From Paenibacillus whitsoniae (GTDB lineage Bacteria; Bacillota; Bacilli; Paenibacillales; NBRC-103111): a DNA stretch of 64,000 nucleotides. The stretch covers positions 1 to 64,000 of the forward strand of contig NZ_RXHU01000042.1 in the NCBI RefSeq assembly GCF_003955665.1, given 5' to 3'. A model generated the notes under the pieces. That model had not been told where the DNA came from, searched no databases, and saw nothing but the letters and a program-made list of their open reading frames with translations. Both the position numbers and the translations under genes were made by a program. This document shows, one piece after another, positions 16,734 through 25,026 of the stretch (its first letter is position 1; every line of letters begins with the position of its first letter).

Positions 16734-17824
16734 CGCAATCTCTCCCGATATTCCATGGGATTCATACCCACCATTTTTTTGAAAATTTTCGTAAAATAAT
16801 ACGTGTCCTGATAGCCTACCTGATTCGCCACTTCATAAATTTTGATCCCAGGCTCCTGAAGCAGCTGCTGCGCTTTCTCCAGCCTTACATACGTAATATA
16901 ATCGTTAATCGTTTGCCCGGTCTCTTTTTTGAACAGCGTCTGGAGATGGCCGGGAGACAGGAATACGTCGGCAGCCAGCTGTTGAATCGTCAAATTCTGA
17001 TGAAACGTCTTCTGAATGATCCCTTCTACATCCCGAATAATTCTTCTCGATTTGCTGTGACGCGAATCATTCGAGGCCTGCTCCATGAGGAGCAGCTTGT
17101 CCAACACGAAGGTTTCCATTTCTTGCGGGCTACGCAAGTGCCTGAACTGCTGAATCGACACTTTTACCTCCTGCACAATCTGGGCTTCAATATGGGCTGA
17201 GGCGCTTTTCACCGCTTTAATCAGCAACTCGCTGCACATCGCCGTCAGGAACAGCATGCTGGCCATATTCAACTCCCGGATCACTGCGAATAGCCCTCTC
17301 ACCTCAGCGATCAACACTTCCGTTTGGCCGGTGCTGCACATGCTGGCGATTTTCTCTACGTTTTCCACAATAACGGGCAAGCCTGCCGAGGAAATACTAT
17401 CCGAGTAGTAGTGGCTGATCTCGTCCTTCAGCTGCTTTTCCGCTTTTTCCTTGTCCAGCTTAGCCACTGCTTTACTGACGACCTGCTTCAATTCTTCCCG
17501 GTTAAACGGCTTCAGAATATAATCAATGGCCTCCAATTTCATGGATGCCTTCACGTATTGAATATCCTGATGCGCGCTGATCATAATGACCATGACTTCA
17601 GAGTGTTCCTGCCTCAGCTGTTCGACCAGCTGCATGCCGTCCATCACAGGCATCACCACATCGGTAATGACAATATCCGGCTTAAGCTCGCGGGCAGCCA
17701 GCAGTGCCTCAGCGCCATCTTCCGCCTCTCCGATGATTTCGATCTCCAGACTGTCCCAATCAATCAGATCGCGCAGCCCTTCCCTCGAAATGTAATCGTC
17801 ATCTACCAACAGCATTGTGTACAT
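16730..17824 (-). CDS. YesN-type AraC-family response regulator
   Basis: A 364-residue regulator. The receiver domain covers residues 1-120, with acidic pocket VDDDY near 7-11, phospho-acceptor Asp in DIVITDVVMP near 55, and Lys in LKPFNREE near 105. A linker of about 130 residues precedes the AraC DNA-binding domain, with helix-turn-helix LTIQQLAADVFLSPGHLQTLF near 280 and the closing motif YEVANQVGYQDTYYFTKIFKK. It starts at an ATG with AGGGGGG 7 bases upstream and is coupled to the sensor gene. Likely targets are the two promoters with the shared 32-bp element. Confidence 0.9.
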   Translation of the reverse strand: MYTMLLVDDDYISREGLRDLIDWDSLEIEIIGEAEDGAEALLAARELKPDIVITDVVMPVMDGMQLVEQLRQEHSEVMVIMISAHQDIQYVKASMKLEAIDYILKPFNREELKQVVSKAVAKLDKEKAEKQLKDEISHYYSDSISSAGLPVIVENVEKIASMCSTGQTEVLIAEVRGLFAVIRELNMASMLFLTAMCSELLIKAVKSASAHIEAQIVQEVKVSIQQFRHLRSPQEMETFVLDKLLLMEQASNDSRHSKSRRIIRDVEGIIQKTFHQNLTIQQLAADVFLSPGHLQTLFKKETGQTINDYITYVRLEKAQQLLQEPGIKIYEVANQVGYQDTYYFTKIFKKMVGMNPMEYRERLR

Positions 17825-17891
17825 CGGCAGGCCCCCCTCGGCAGTCTCGTAATCTTATCTACAGCATAACAAAGTCCATGGAAATGACAAT

Positions 17892-17921
17892 GGGAGAAAG
17901 GGCGGCTGCGCCCTCTCTCCC
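17892..17921 (-). terminator. Terminator of the giant hydrolase gene
   Basis: GGGAG-AGGGCG and CGCCCT-CTCCC pair around the loop GCTG, 22 bases past the hydrolase stop. The T-run on the leftward strand is short, so efficiency is uncertain. Confidence 0.6.
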
Positions 17922-17942
17922 CGACAAACCTAGATCTGTTTC

Positions 17943-20900
17943 TTACAATTTCAAAGCGATAGCTATCAGATCCTGTAAATCAATGATCCCGTCCTGATTC
18001 ACGTCGCATACTTCGACACTGGGCCAATCCGGACTTGCAGCGGTTTGGCCGTAATGGGCGGCAACCAGGCCCAAATCGCCAACGCTGATGCGGTTATCGC
18101 CATTCACATCTTCCGGTTTGCGCGTGATGACAGCTTCCTGGAAGCTGACTATTGCCGTCAGCAAGGTAGCAGTGGCAGCATCCACCCCCGATTGATTCGC
18201 ACCGCCATCCGACTGCACAAGCTTTGCAGCGGTAATCGCCGTCTGCAGCGCCGCTCGAGCAGTGGCTGGATATTGGCCGATCCCGCTGCCCTCCACGGAG
18301 CTCGTGTAGATCGCTTCAGCGCTAGTGATGGCGGTATTCAGCTGCGTTTTGTCAACAAACTGCACATTCACGGTGTACGTGTCTGTGGCCAACGTGGTTT
18401 CCGTTCCCTGTCCATCGGAGGTTACGGAAACCGCTTGGATCGCGGCACCGCCTCCGCTGCCGCCTGGCTTGGCTTGGAACGTCAGCGCCAGCACATCGCC
18501 TGAAGAAGAGATTGCAGCGGTCGAACCTTGACTAGCCGCAATGATGCGGATTTGTCCCGGCACGTTTGCCTGCGTGGAAACAATGGCAATCCCCGTCTTC
18601 AACGGCGCCGCTGAAATAAAATCCAGCAGCTCCGGATCAAACGTCAGTGTCGTATCCAACGCATACACGCTGTCAGTGACGGAGGCAAGGCCATAATGGA
18701 CGATGAAGTTTTCTCCACTACTTACCGAAGCAGGTCCAGTCAGCTTATGACTCATCGGCTGATGCTGTGCGGGAGGCGCCGGATCGAAGGAAACTTGATC
18801 AAACACGACCTTGCCCACGCCGGAAAGAATACCCACATTGACAATTAACGTCTTCGGGGCGGTAACGTCATACATGAACGAATATTTGGCATATTGATTC
18901 GTTAGTGTAACAGGAGCGAGCTGATGATCGCTCGTGCCGTCCCATAAATTCAATTCAGGCTGAACATCCGTTCCTTCCAGCTTCTTGATCTGCGCCGAAA
19001 GGACGTAAGTTCCCGGCACCGTGACCGTAAACTGTTGGGACATAAACGTTCGATTCCCCGGTGCTCCCGCAGAATTGAATTCCAAAGATTTGTCGCCCTC
19101 ATAAGGAGCCGTCAGGTTCACATGGGCATTGGTACCATATTCGCCCCGCTGCCAGCCCATGTTCCAATAGGACACAAGCAGGCCCGATGGTCCGCCGGCC
19201 GTATCGCCGGTCGTCAATTCAAAATCTCCGTTTTTAATCATAGCCGGATTCACATCGCCCGACACCTTCGTAATTTGTAAGGGTACCTGGCTCACGACAA
19301 ACAAGCTGTTCGCTTTCAGCAAGCGCTTCGTGCCTGCAAAGTCTTCTACATGCACAGGATTCCCATAAGCATCCTCTGCACTGAGAATTTGCTCGCTATT
19401 GGCAATCGTTACGTAGAGCGGCATTTCTTCCTCGCTGGCCAAAATACTCAAATAGTTGTTATCCGCCCGTTTTAAATAATGATTGACCGTCAGTAAATTT
19501 CCGTTCTGAATACCCGAATAGGCACCGATATAGGTCTCTGCTTTGCGCAAATGATGCTGCAAGGTAGCCATCGCTTGATAGACTTCGGTAGGCGACTGTG
19601 AATGCCGTGTAACGAACATGTCATCCGCCGGCGTTCCCATATTGAAGTATTTGCTCGTGCCTGCAGCCAGGAAATCCATATAGTTCCATACCGTCTGATA
19701 CACACGCCGAGGGTTCTGGCTGATCTGCAGCGGATACATCTCTGACTGCCATAATTGCAAATTCGGATGCAGCGCCTTAGCTGCGTTATAGGCAGTCAAA
19801 ACATCCTGAATCCCCTCTGTGCCGGCATAGCCATGAATATTATAATAATCATAATAATTCGGGTTATCTCCGTTCAGCATATCTACGGCGAGCTGCCGAT
19901 CGGCAGCCGGGGTAGGCGCAGCAAAGCCGCTCGTTGTGACATACAGCTCAAGATCGTGTCCTGTGGCTTCTTTATACTCCGTCTTCACACGCTGCGCTTG
20001 CTCATAGGCCAGCTTCTGCATAAGCATATATTCGTCTTTCGTGCCTGAGAATGCAGCGAGTGTAGCCGGCGGGTGAAAGTTTACCTCATTGACGACCTCC
20101 CAATACTTCACTTTTCCTGCGTATCGTTTCATCGTCTGGTACACATAATTGGACCAATCCTCACCTGTGCCAGGCACACCGTTTGAAAATTGAATATCCT
20201 TCGGTACCCAACGCTCTGCCCGATAGGCAAGGTCATTCATACCAGAAGCGATATCCTGCGGTGAAGGACGTGTTGACGCCCAATCGGATGGATATCCGAG
20301 AACAGCAAGCACGTCTAACCCCGCTTCTTGCGCTTTTTCGACATACTCGTCGCTTTTATCCCATACAAAATGGCCTTTGGTTGGCTCTACGACGTTCCAC
20401 AAAAACTCCATCGCGCCTTCCCATCCCCGCGTAGCGCTTGCATGAATTTTGGTCCACGCGGACATATCATAGTCATAGTTGGCATGCTGGCCATAATAAT
20501 TGGCATATTTGCCGTCGGCTGCGCCCCCTTCGTCGGCAGGCACTTTGGAAATTCCGCTTTTGTACACAATCGGATCCGATCCAGGGGTGCTAACCGTTGT
20601 TTCCAGGTACCAGAAGCCTACTTTATTCATCAACACGGGAAGCGGCAGCTCGACCACATGGTAAACCCCGCCTGGAGCGACTTGGACGGTCGGACTCTCC
20701 GTGAATGTCACATGGCCATAGGGATCTGTAGCTTTTATCGAAACGGTGTAGCTCTTTGTACTAGTCCCATAGTTCACAGTCATCACCGGATACACGGCTT
20801 CCTCTCCGGCGTAGAACACCTGCTTCTCATTGCGGAACGCCGGTTTGACGACGCTATATTGCGAGGCCGTGTGCCATGGCGTCACAAATTTTTGCGTCTG

Positions 20901-22523
20901 AATGTCTTGGCCGTAGGTGATGTTCGCAAGCAAGGCCGTGTCTGTGCCAGCCGTGAACGACTCGGCCGTATGCTCCAATTCAGCTGCGCTTAACGCTTTG
21001 GTTGAAACCTTCACTTCACTAATATTGTAGGGGTTGCCCCGTTCCACCATAAATTCATAAGGCATAAATTTTTCTAAAATGGCTGCGGCGTTGGTCGGCG
21101 AAGAGGCCGAGATTTGAACGCCGTTCATATAAATGGCAGCATAGCCTCCTGCTCCCATCTTCCAGGAAAATGCCAAATTAAACGGCTGCCCGATTGTATA
21201 TTGCACTTGTTCAGGCTTGGCCGTGGTGTACGCCCCAGAGGATCCCACACCGTTTCGTGCAAAAAACGTTAATGGCTGCTCAAACACCGGATTAGCGCCT
21301 GACGGCTTGGCCGTTGGCGGAGGGATATGGGCTTGGATCAGCGTATTTCCGGGGCCGCTTTGCGCTGGAATTAATTTGAATAAAAAGTCCCAGTTGTTGC
21401 CGAACTCTTTGTACGGTTTATCTATGCGCAGCTTCAGCTCGATGGTTCCTTCATTGGGATTGAAGATGCCGGGGGCATACTCCCGGTACCACGTTGGTGT
21501 ATCAGTAAAGTAAACATCCCCTTCTTCTTGTGCGACAGGACTGGGGAGAATCGTCACTGCAATCGGAATGATCGCCGATGACTCTCCGACGCTTAATTTC
21601 ATGGCAACGTTTTCAACAACACTTGCAGCCGTCTGATTTCGCGCTTTGAGCAGCAGCTTTCCATCTACAACGTGTAAATAGGTTCCATCCTCCGGTGTGA
21701 GCGCCGTCACTTGAATCGCGGGATTGCTCACATTGCCCGGTTTTAATTGCAGCACTTGCGCGTACACGTTGGTCCCGACCGTCGTGCTTCCTGAAATCGT
21801 GGCTTCAGCCTGATACTTCACCTTCTCCAGATCAACCGCCCACTTGTTCATCGCTGCCGTCATCACCGCATCATTCCCAAGCTTCAGTGCATCGAGCCCC
21901 GCTTGATCCGGCAGCGCAGCGACCTTGACCAGCTTGATGCCATCGACAGCTGCAGCGATGGAGCCGTTCGTCCCCGGTGCTGCCGGAGGAAAGAACTGAT
22001 AGCCTGCACCGCCTGCCATAACCGCATACGTTTGACCGCTTCGAAAAGGAAATGTGCCGTATTTCACCCATTGTTCAGTCCCATTGCCGGCGCTCGGGTT
22101 ATTTATAACGTTCTCACCGGATGCATGCGTAATCGTATAAGGCACATTCCCGTTATACCAGCGCGTTGTACCCGGCTTACGAACATAGAAATCATATAAG
22201 CCGTCTTCCGGCACTTGAGGCGAAAATGTCATGCTTTGAGGGGCGCTTTTGTTCACATTAAAGTACGTAAATTTTTCCTTATAAGCACCGCTTGCGTTCT
22301 GAATGAAATTTTGCGTGCTGGGCAGCGGCAAGAGTCCGGTATACGTCACGCCTGGATCCTGGTCATCCATGATGACGCCAATCTCCTGCGCACCGAGCTC
22401 ATCCCCTGCAGCAGCCAGAACCGATGTCATGCCGAGCGGCAGCATGCTGATAAACAGAACAAGCACCATCAGACCGACTAGGACAGGACGACTCCACCAT
22501 CTTCCACTTCTTAACCTGTACAT
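17943..22523 (-). CDS. Large multidomain secreted glycoside hydrolase with cohesin and dockerin
   Basis: A 1526-residue secreted protein. A signal peptide (1-38) is followed by a golvesin/xanthan-lyase-like domain (about 45-205) and a beta-rich region containing a concanavalin-like part (about 340-540). The catalytic (beta/alpha)8 domain of clan GH-A, closest in look to GH39/GH10, spans about 690-990. Its predicted acid/base is Glu813 (WEVVNEVN) and its nucleophile Glu928 (LWQSEMYPL). Next come a CBM4/9-like domain (about 1105-1255), a cohesin-like domain (about 1258-1393), a FIVAR-like helical repeat (about 1396-1469) and a type I dockerin (1470-1526) with calcium loops DVNGDNRIS and DVNQDGIID. 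It should break an extracellular polysaccharide for the adjacent importer. The promoter carries the 32-bp element and a cre-like site. Confidence 0.85.
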   Translation of the reverse strand: MYRLRSGRWWSRPVLVGLMVLVLFISMLPLGMTSVLAAAGDELGAQEIGVIMDDQDPGVTYTGLLPLPSTQNFIQNASGAYKEKFTYFNVNKSAPQSMTFSPQVPEDGLYDFYVRKPGTTRWYNGNVPYTITHASGENVINNPSAGNGTEQWVKYGTFPFRSGQTYAVMAGGAGYQFFPPAAPGTNGSIAAAVDGIKLVKVAALPDQAGLDALKLGNDAVMTAAMNKWAVDLEKVKYQAEATISGSTTVGTNVYAQVLQLKPGNVSNPAIQVTALTPEDGTYLHVVDGKLLLKARNQTAASVVENVAMKLSVGESSAIIPIAVTILPSPVAQEEGDVYFTDTPTWYREYAPGIFNPNEGTIELKLRIDKPYKEFGNNWDFLFKLIPAQSGPGNTLIQAHIPPPTAKPSGANPVFEQPLTFFARNGVGSSGAYTTAKPEQVQYTIGQPFNLAFSWKMGAGGYAAIYMNGVQISASSPTNAAAILEKFMPYEFMVERGNPYNISEVKVSTKALSAAELEHTAESFTAGTDTALLANITYGQDIQTQKFVTPWHTASQYSVVKPAFRNEKQVFYAGEEAVYPVMTVNYGTSTKSYTVSIKATDPYGHVTFTESPTVQVAPGGVYHVVELPLPVLMNKVGFWYLETTVSTPGSDPIVYKSGISKVPADEGGAADGKYANYYGQHANYDYDMSAWTKIHASATRGWEGAMEFLWNVVEPTKGHFVWDKSDEYVEKAQEAGLDVLAVLGYPSDWASTRPSPQDIASGMNDLAYRAERWVPKDIQFSNGVPGTGEDWSNYVYQTMKRYAGKVKYWEVVNEVNFHPPATLAAFSGTKDEYMLMQKLAYEQAQRVKTEYKEATGHDLELYVTTSGFAAPTPAADRQLAVDMLNGDNPNYYDYYNIHGYAGTEGIQDVLTAYNAAKALHPNLQLWQSEMYPLQISQNPRRVYQTVWNYMDFLAAGTSKYFNMGTPADDMFVTRHSQSPTEVYQAMATLQHHLRKAETYIGAYSGIQNGNLLTVNHYLKRADNNYLSILASEEEMPLYVTIANSEQILSAEDAYGNPVHVEDFAGTKRLLKANSLFVVSQVPLQITKVSGDVNPAMIKNGDFELTTGDTAGGPSGLLVSYWNMGWQRGEYGTNAHVNLTAPYEGDKSLEFNSAGAPGNRTFMSQQFTVTVPGTYVLSAQIKKLEGTDVQPELNLWDGTSDHQLAPVTLTNQYAKYSFMYDVTAPKTLIVNVGILSGVGKVVFDQVSFDPAPPAQHQPMSHKLTGPASVSSGENFIVHYGLASVTDSVYALDTTLTFDPELLDFISAAPLKTGIAIVSTQANVPGQIRIIAASQGSTAAISSSGDVLALTFQAKPGGSGGGAAIQAVSVTSDGQGTETTLATDTYTVNVQFVDKTQLNTAITSAEAIYTSSVEGSGIGQYPATARAALQTAITAAKLVQSDGGANQSGVDAATATLLTAIVSFQEAVITRKPEDVNGDNRISVGDLGLVAAHYGQTAASPDWPSVEVCDVNQDGIIDLQDLIAIALKL

Positions 22524-22615
22524 GAAATCACTCCTCCATATAGATGAACAACCCCTGCATGAATACGATCATCACCTCAGCTGTATTGGGTTATACACCT
22601 ATTCTAAGAAAAGAA

Positions 22616-22629
22616 TGATTGCGCTTACA
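22616..22629 (-). promoter_or_regulatory. cre-like catabolite repression site
   Basis: Read leftward the site is TGTAAGCGCAATCA, which departs from the cre consensus TGWNANCGNTNWCA at one position. It overlaps the end of the 32-bp element by 3 bases and lies between the -35 and -10 regions of the giant hydrolase gene, where CcpA would repress. Confidence 0.6.
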
Positions 22630-22658
22630 ACCAGACAGAAATAAGATAACTCTGACAG
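22627..22658 (-). promoter_or_regulatory. Putative YesN-binding element at the giant hydrolase promoter
   Basis: Second copy of the 32-bp element at 14911-14942 (27 of 32 identical), again with TGTC half-sites 20 bp apart (starting CTGTCAGAG, ending CTGGTTGT). A TAGAAT -10 candidate begins 20 bases beyond it, the same distance as in the first copy. It lies 14 bases past the stop codon of the AraC gene upstream. Confidence 0.65.
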
Positions 22659-22672
22659 AAATACGGAAAATC

Positions 22673-23539
22673 CTATGGCTTCCGAATGTCGGCATTCATC
22701 GCCATAAACAAACTGGGCATGACGCCAACATGCGCTTTGAAAGATCGGCTGAATAAATAGATGCTCGAAAACCCGACCTGGTCTGCAATCGCCGTTAAGG
22801 TCAGATCACCGGCCATCATTCGGATTTTGGCTTGTTCAATGCGGGTGTGCGTCAAATATTTGTGAATCGTCATCCCTAATTGATCCTTAAACAAAAAGGA
22901 AAGATGATTCGTCGAAATCCCCACGTGACGGCTGATGGTCCCATTACTCAACTCGATATTGGCATAGTTTTCATGCATATAAGTAATTGCCTTTTCAATA
23001 AACACCCAGCCCTTGGTGACCCTGCCCTCTCTCACAGCCGCTCCCGCTTGTCCCCGCAGAAAAAACACCAACAACTCTAAACAAATTGCTTTAGTAAGCA
23101 AGGTAAACCCAGGCTTCTGGTCGAGAAATTCCTTATGCAGAATCAGAAATCGTCGCTTCAGTTCGATCTGTTCCGGTAAGGCGACATGGACAACGGGAGA
23201 AAGGGAGGAGAACTTCATTTCCATCGGCGCTGGACTACGTCGTGCAGCCGTCATCCCTTGGTCGTGCCAGCGGCTCCGCTCGTTCTCATAAAACAAATCA
23301 AAATGAACAATATATTGGATCAACGGAGCGTCGGAAGTCGCGCGAATCAAATGCGTCAAAAAAGGGGGCATCAGGATGACGTCCCCTTCCTTGACTTGGT
23401 ACGTAATGCCGCCCATAAAAAACTCCGCTTCGCCCTGCTCGATATACGTGTACACATGGTCATAGTCCAACCATTCTCCAGCCAACGAAACGGATTTGTG
23501 AATCTTGACCACCCTGACCCAAGGGGATAGTTCATTCAT
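22673..23539 (-). CDS. AraC-family transcriptional regulator with cupin sensor domain
   Basis: A 288-residue regulator. The N-terminal cupin part (YIEQGEAEFFMGGITYQV, then DVILMPPFLTHLI) would bind a sugar. The C-terminal AraC domain has helix-turn-helix ELSNGTISRHVGISTNHLSF near 210 and the second motif LTAIADQVGFSSIYLFSRSFK near 255. I prefer the ATG at 23539, with GGAGG about 6 bases upstream; an ATG at 23551 is possible. It reads toward the giant hydrolase and may control it or the dehydrogenase upstream. Confidence 0.85.
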   Translation of the reverse strand: MNELSPWVRVVKIHKSVSLAGEWLDYDHVYTYIEQGEAEFFMGGITYQVKEGDVILMPPFLTHLIRATSDAPLIQYIVHFDLFYENERSRWHDQGMTAARRSPAPMEMKFSSLSPVVHVALPEQIELKRRFLILHKEFLDQKPGFTLLTKAICLELLVFFLRGQAGAAVREGRVTKGWVFIEKAITYMHENYANIELSNGTISRHVGISTNHLSFLFKDQLGMTIHKYLTHTRIEQAKIRMMAGDLTLTAIADQVGFSSIYLFSRSFKAHVGVMPSLFMAMNADIRKP

Positions 23540-23630
23540 CCAATCCTCCATGCCCCTATTCCTGCCTCCCCTCGATCATACTGTCTTACAACGCGTGCTT
23601 GTCCTTCGTACAAGAAGTATTGCTCACACG

Positions 23631-24638
23631 CTATACTGTGCTCCAATCAAATAATACGCCGCTATATCGGTCCTTGTTCTCTTTCAGTCCCCGGTAGGCC
23701 TCTTTTGCTTGGCCAGGCTCCAGTACATGGCTGATCAGCGGAGCAATCTGGAGCCGGTTCGTCTTCATCATCTCGAAGACAATCTTCGAATTTCGCACCA
23801 AAGAATGCTTCACAAACTCGTTGGGCTCCGTTGGAAATCGCCACTCGTGTGCGCCTTTAAATGTAATACATCCTCGGTTGTACAGATGACAGTAGTTGAG
23901 GATATCCGTGACATCCCCATTATACGCCCCGCGAGGGCTTCCCAGGAAAATAATTTCGCCAAGTTTGGCAATATACGCCAGACTCTGTACAGCAACTTGA
24001 GGCACGCCCGTCGCCTCGATATGCGTAGAGACGCCTGCGCCGCCGGTGATCTCGGCAAGCTGCTCCTTCACCGCCGTGCCTCCCTGAAGCCGATAAGGCA
24101 CACCGCATTGCTCGGCAATACGAAGCCGTTCCTCCGACAAATCAAGGCCAATCACGGTCGCTCCTTGCGCCCCAGCCAGCTGGGCTGCCATATTGCCGAT
24201 GAGCCCCAGCCCCGTTACGCTGACATAATCGCCAAACTCAATCGCCGAGACACGGATCGCCGTCGCCGCCACCGTCGCCATCCGTGTGAAAGGCACCCAT
24301 TGCCTGTTCAACTCAGCTGGAACCTTCAAAAAAGTTCCGTTTGTCGATACGACCTCATACTGTGCATGGTTCCCATAATGAAACACAATGTCACCCGCCT
24401 GAAAATCCTTTACGCCTCTCCCTGCTTTCACAATTTCGCTCACCGCCGCGTACCCCGGAATGCCCGGCATAGCAAACCAAGCCTCATTCCCTGACAGCAT
24501 GGCCAGCTCCGTCCCTGGGCTAATCAGCGTGTACAGCTTCTTCACCAGGACCTCCTGATCACCAATGTCTTGCGAAAATGACGCCTGAACCGTTTCTACT
24601 TGCCATGGTCCTTGAAATACGATCTTTGTATGTTTCAC
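23631..24638 (-). CDS. Zinc-type medium-chain alcohol dehydrogenase family protein
   Basis: A 335-residue MDR-family oxidoreductase. The nucleotide-binding motif GLGLIGNMAAQLAGAQGATVIGLD-like stretch lies near residue 150-175 (GLGLIG then an acidic residue, favouring NAD). The N-terminal catalytic domain has GTELAMLSGNEAWFAMPG where classical enzymes carry the catalytic Cys, so the usual zinc ligand set seems incomplete, as in BchC-like and some sugar dehydrogenases. It starts at GTG 24638 with AGGAGAG 10 bases upstream. Placed behind the AraC regulator, it may oxidise a sugar released by this locus; the substrate is unknown. Confidence 0.8.
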   Translation of the reverse strand: MKHTKIVFQGPWQVETVQASFSQDIGDQEVLVKKLYTLISPGTELAMLSGNEAWFAMPGIPGYAAVSEIVKAGRGVKDFQAGDIVFHYGNHAQYEVVSTNGTFLKVPAELNRQWVPFTRMATVAATAIRVSAIEFGDYVSVTGLGLIGNMAAQLAGAQGATVIGLDLSEERLRIAEQCGVPYRLQGGTAVKEQLAEITGGAGVSTHIEATGVPQVAVQSLAYIAKLGEIIFLGSPRGAYNGDVTDILNYCHLYNRGCITFKGAHEWRFPTEPNEFVKHSLVRNSKIVFEMMKTNRLQIAPLISHVLEPGQAKEAYRGLKENKDRYSGVLFDWSTV

Positions 24639-24659
24639 CGCTGCTCAGCTCTCCTTTAA

Positions 24660-24687
24660 ATCCGTCTTTCTTTAACTATAGACGGAT
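24660..24687. promoter_or_regulatory. Perfect inverted repeat before the dehydrogenase gene
   Basis: ATCCGTCT (24660-24667) and AGACGGAT (24680-24687) form an 8-bp perfect inverted repeat with a 12-base gap, ending just upstream of the ribosome site of the leftward dehydrogenase gene. It could be an operator or a leader hairpin. Confidence 0.45.
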
Positions 24688-25026
24688 ACGCCGGTGGGTG
24701 TCTTTGACGCAGAGAATGAGTTTTTATCTAAAAGTATGATTTGGGCTGCAACCCTTTTTCTTCCGTAAAACAAAAAAGAGACCCAGCCAACGGGGCCGGG
24801 TCTAAAAGTTATATTAAAAAGGGGGTCTTGTTTATTATATTACCCGAGGTACATTATGGAACCATAACAGGAATATTTCATTTGTGTTACAAAATTTAAA
24901 GCGCTTTTATTCATGAGCAATTTGCCGACCTACCATGTTTTTTCCAAAAAGCAGTTGCGCTTCCTTATCCATTGGCATATACTGAAGATAACTTAATTAG
25001 AATTATTATAAATAAGGAGGTGCCCG
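24688..25026. other. Intergenic stretch with orphan hairpin and palindromic AAAGCGCTTT
   Basis: No gene is supported here. It holds a leftward terminator-like hairpin at 24778-24803 (AGACCC-GGC paired with GCC-GGGTCT, then CTTTTTT on the leftward strand) that has no obvious gene to serve. The palindrome AAAGCGCTTT at 24898-24907 resembles a cre or LacI-family site. AT-rich DNA before the AAGGAGGTG of the cation efflux gene probably contains its promoter. Confidence 0.5.

Noticed and set aside
24824-24930. A 24-residue leftward frame (MNKSALNFVTQMK...) upstream of czcD
   Set aside because: No ribosome site precedes it and no family is recognised; kept only as possible context for the orphan hairpin.
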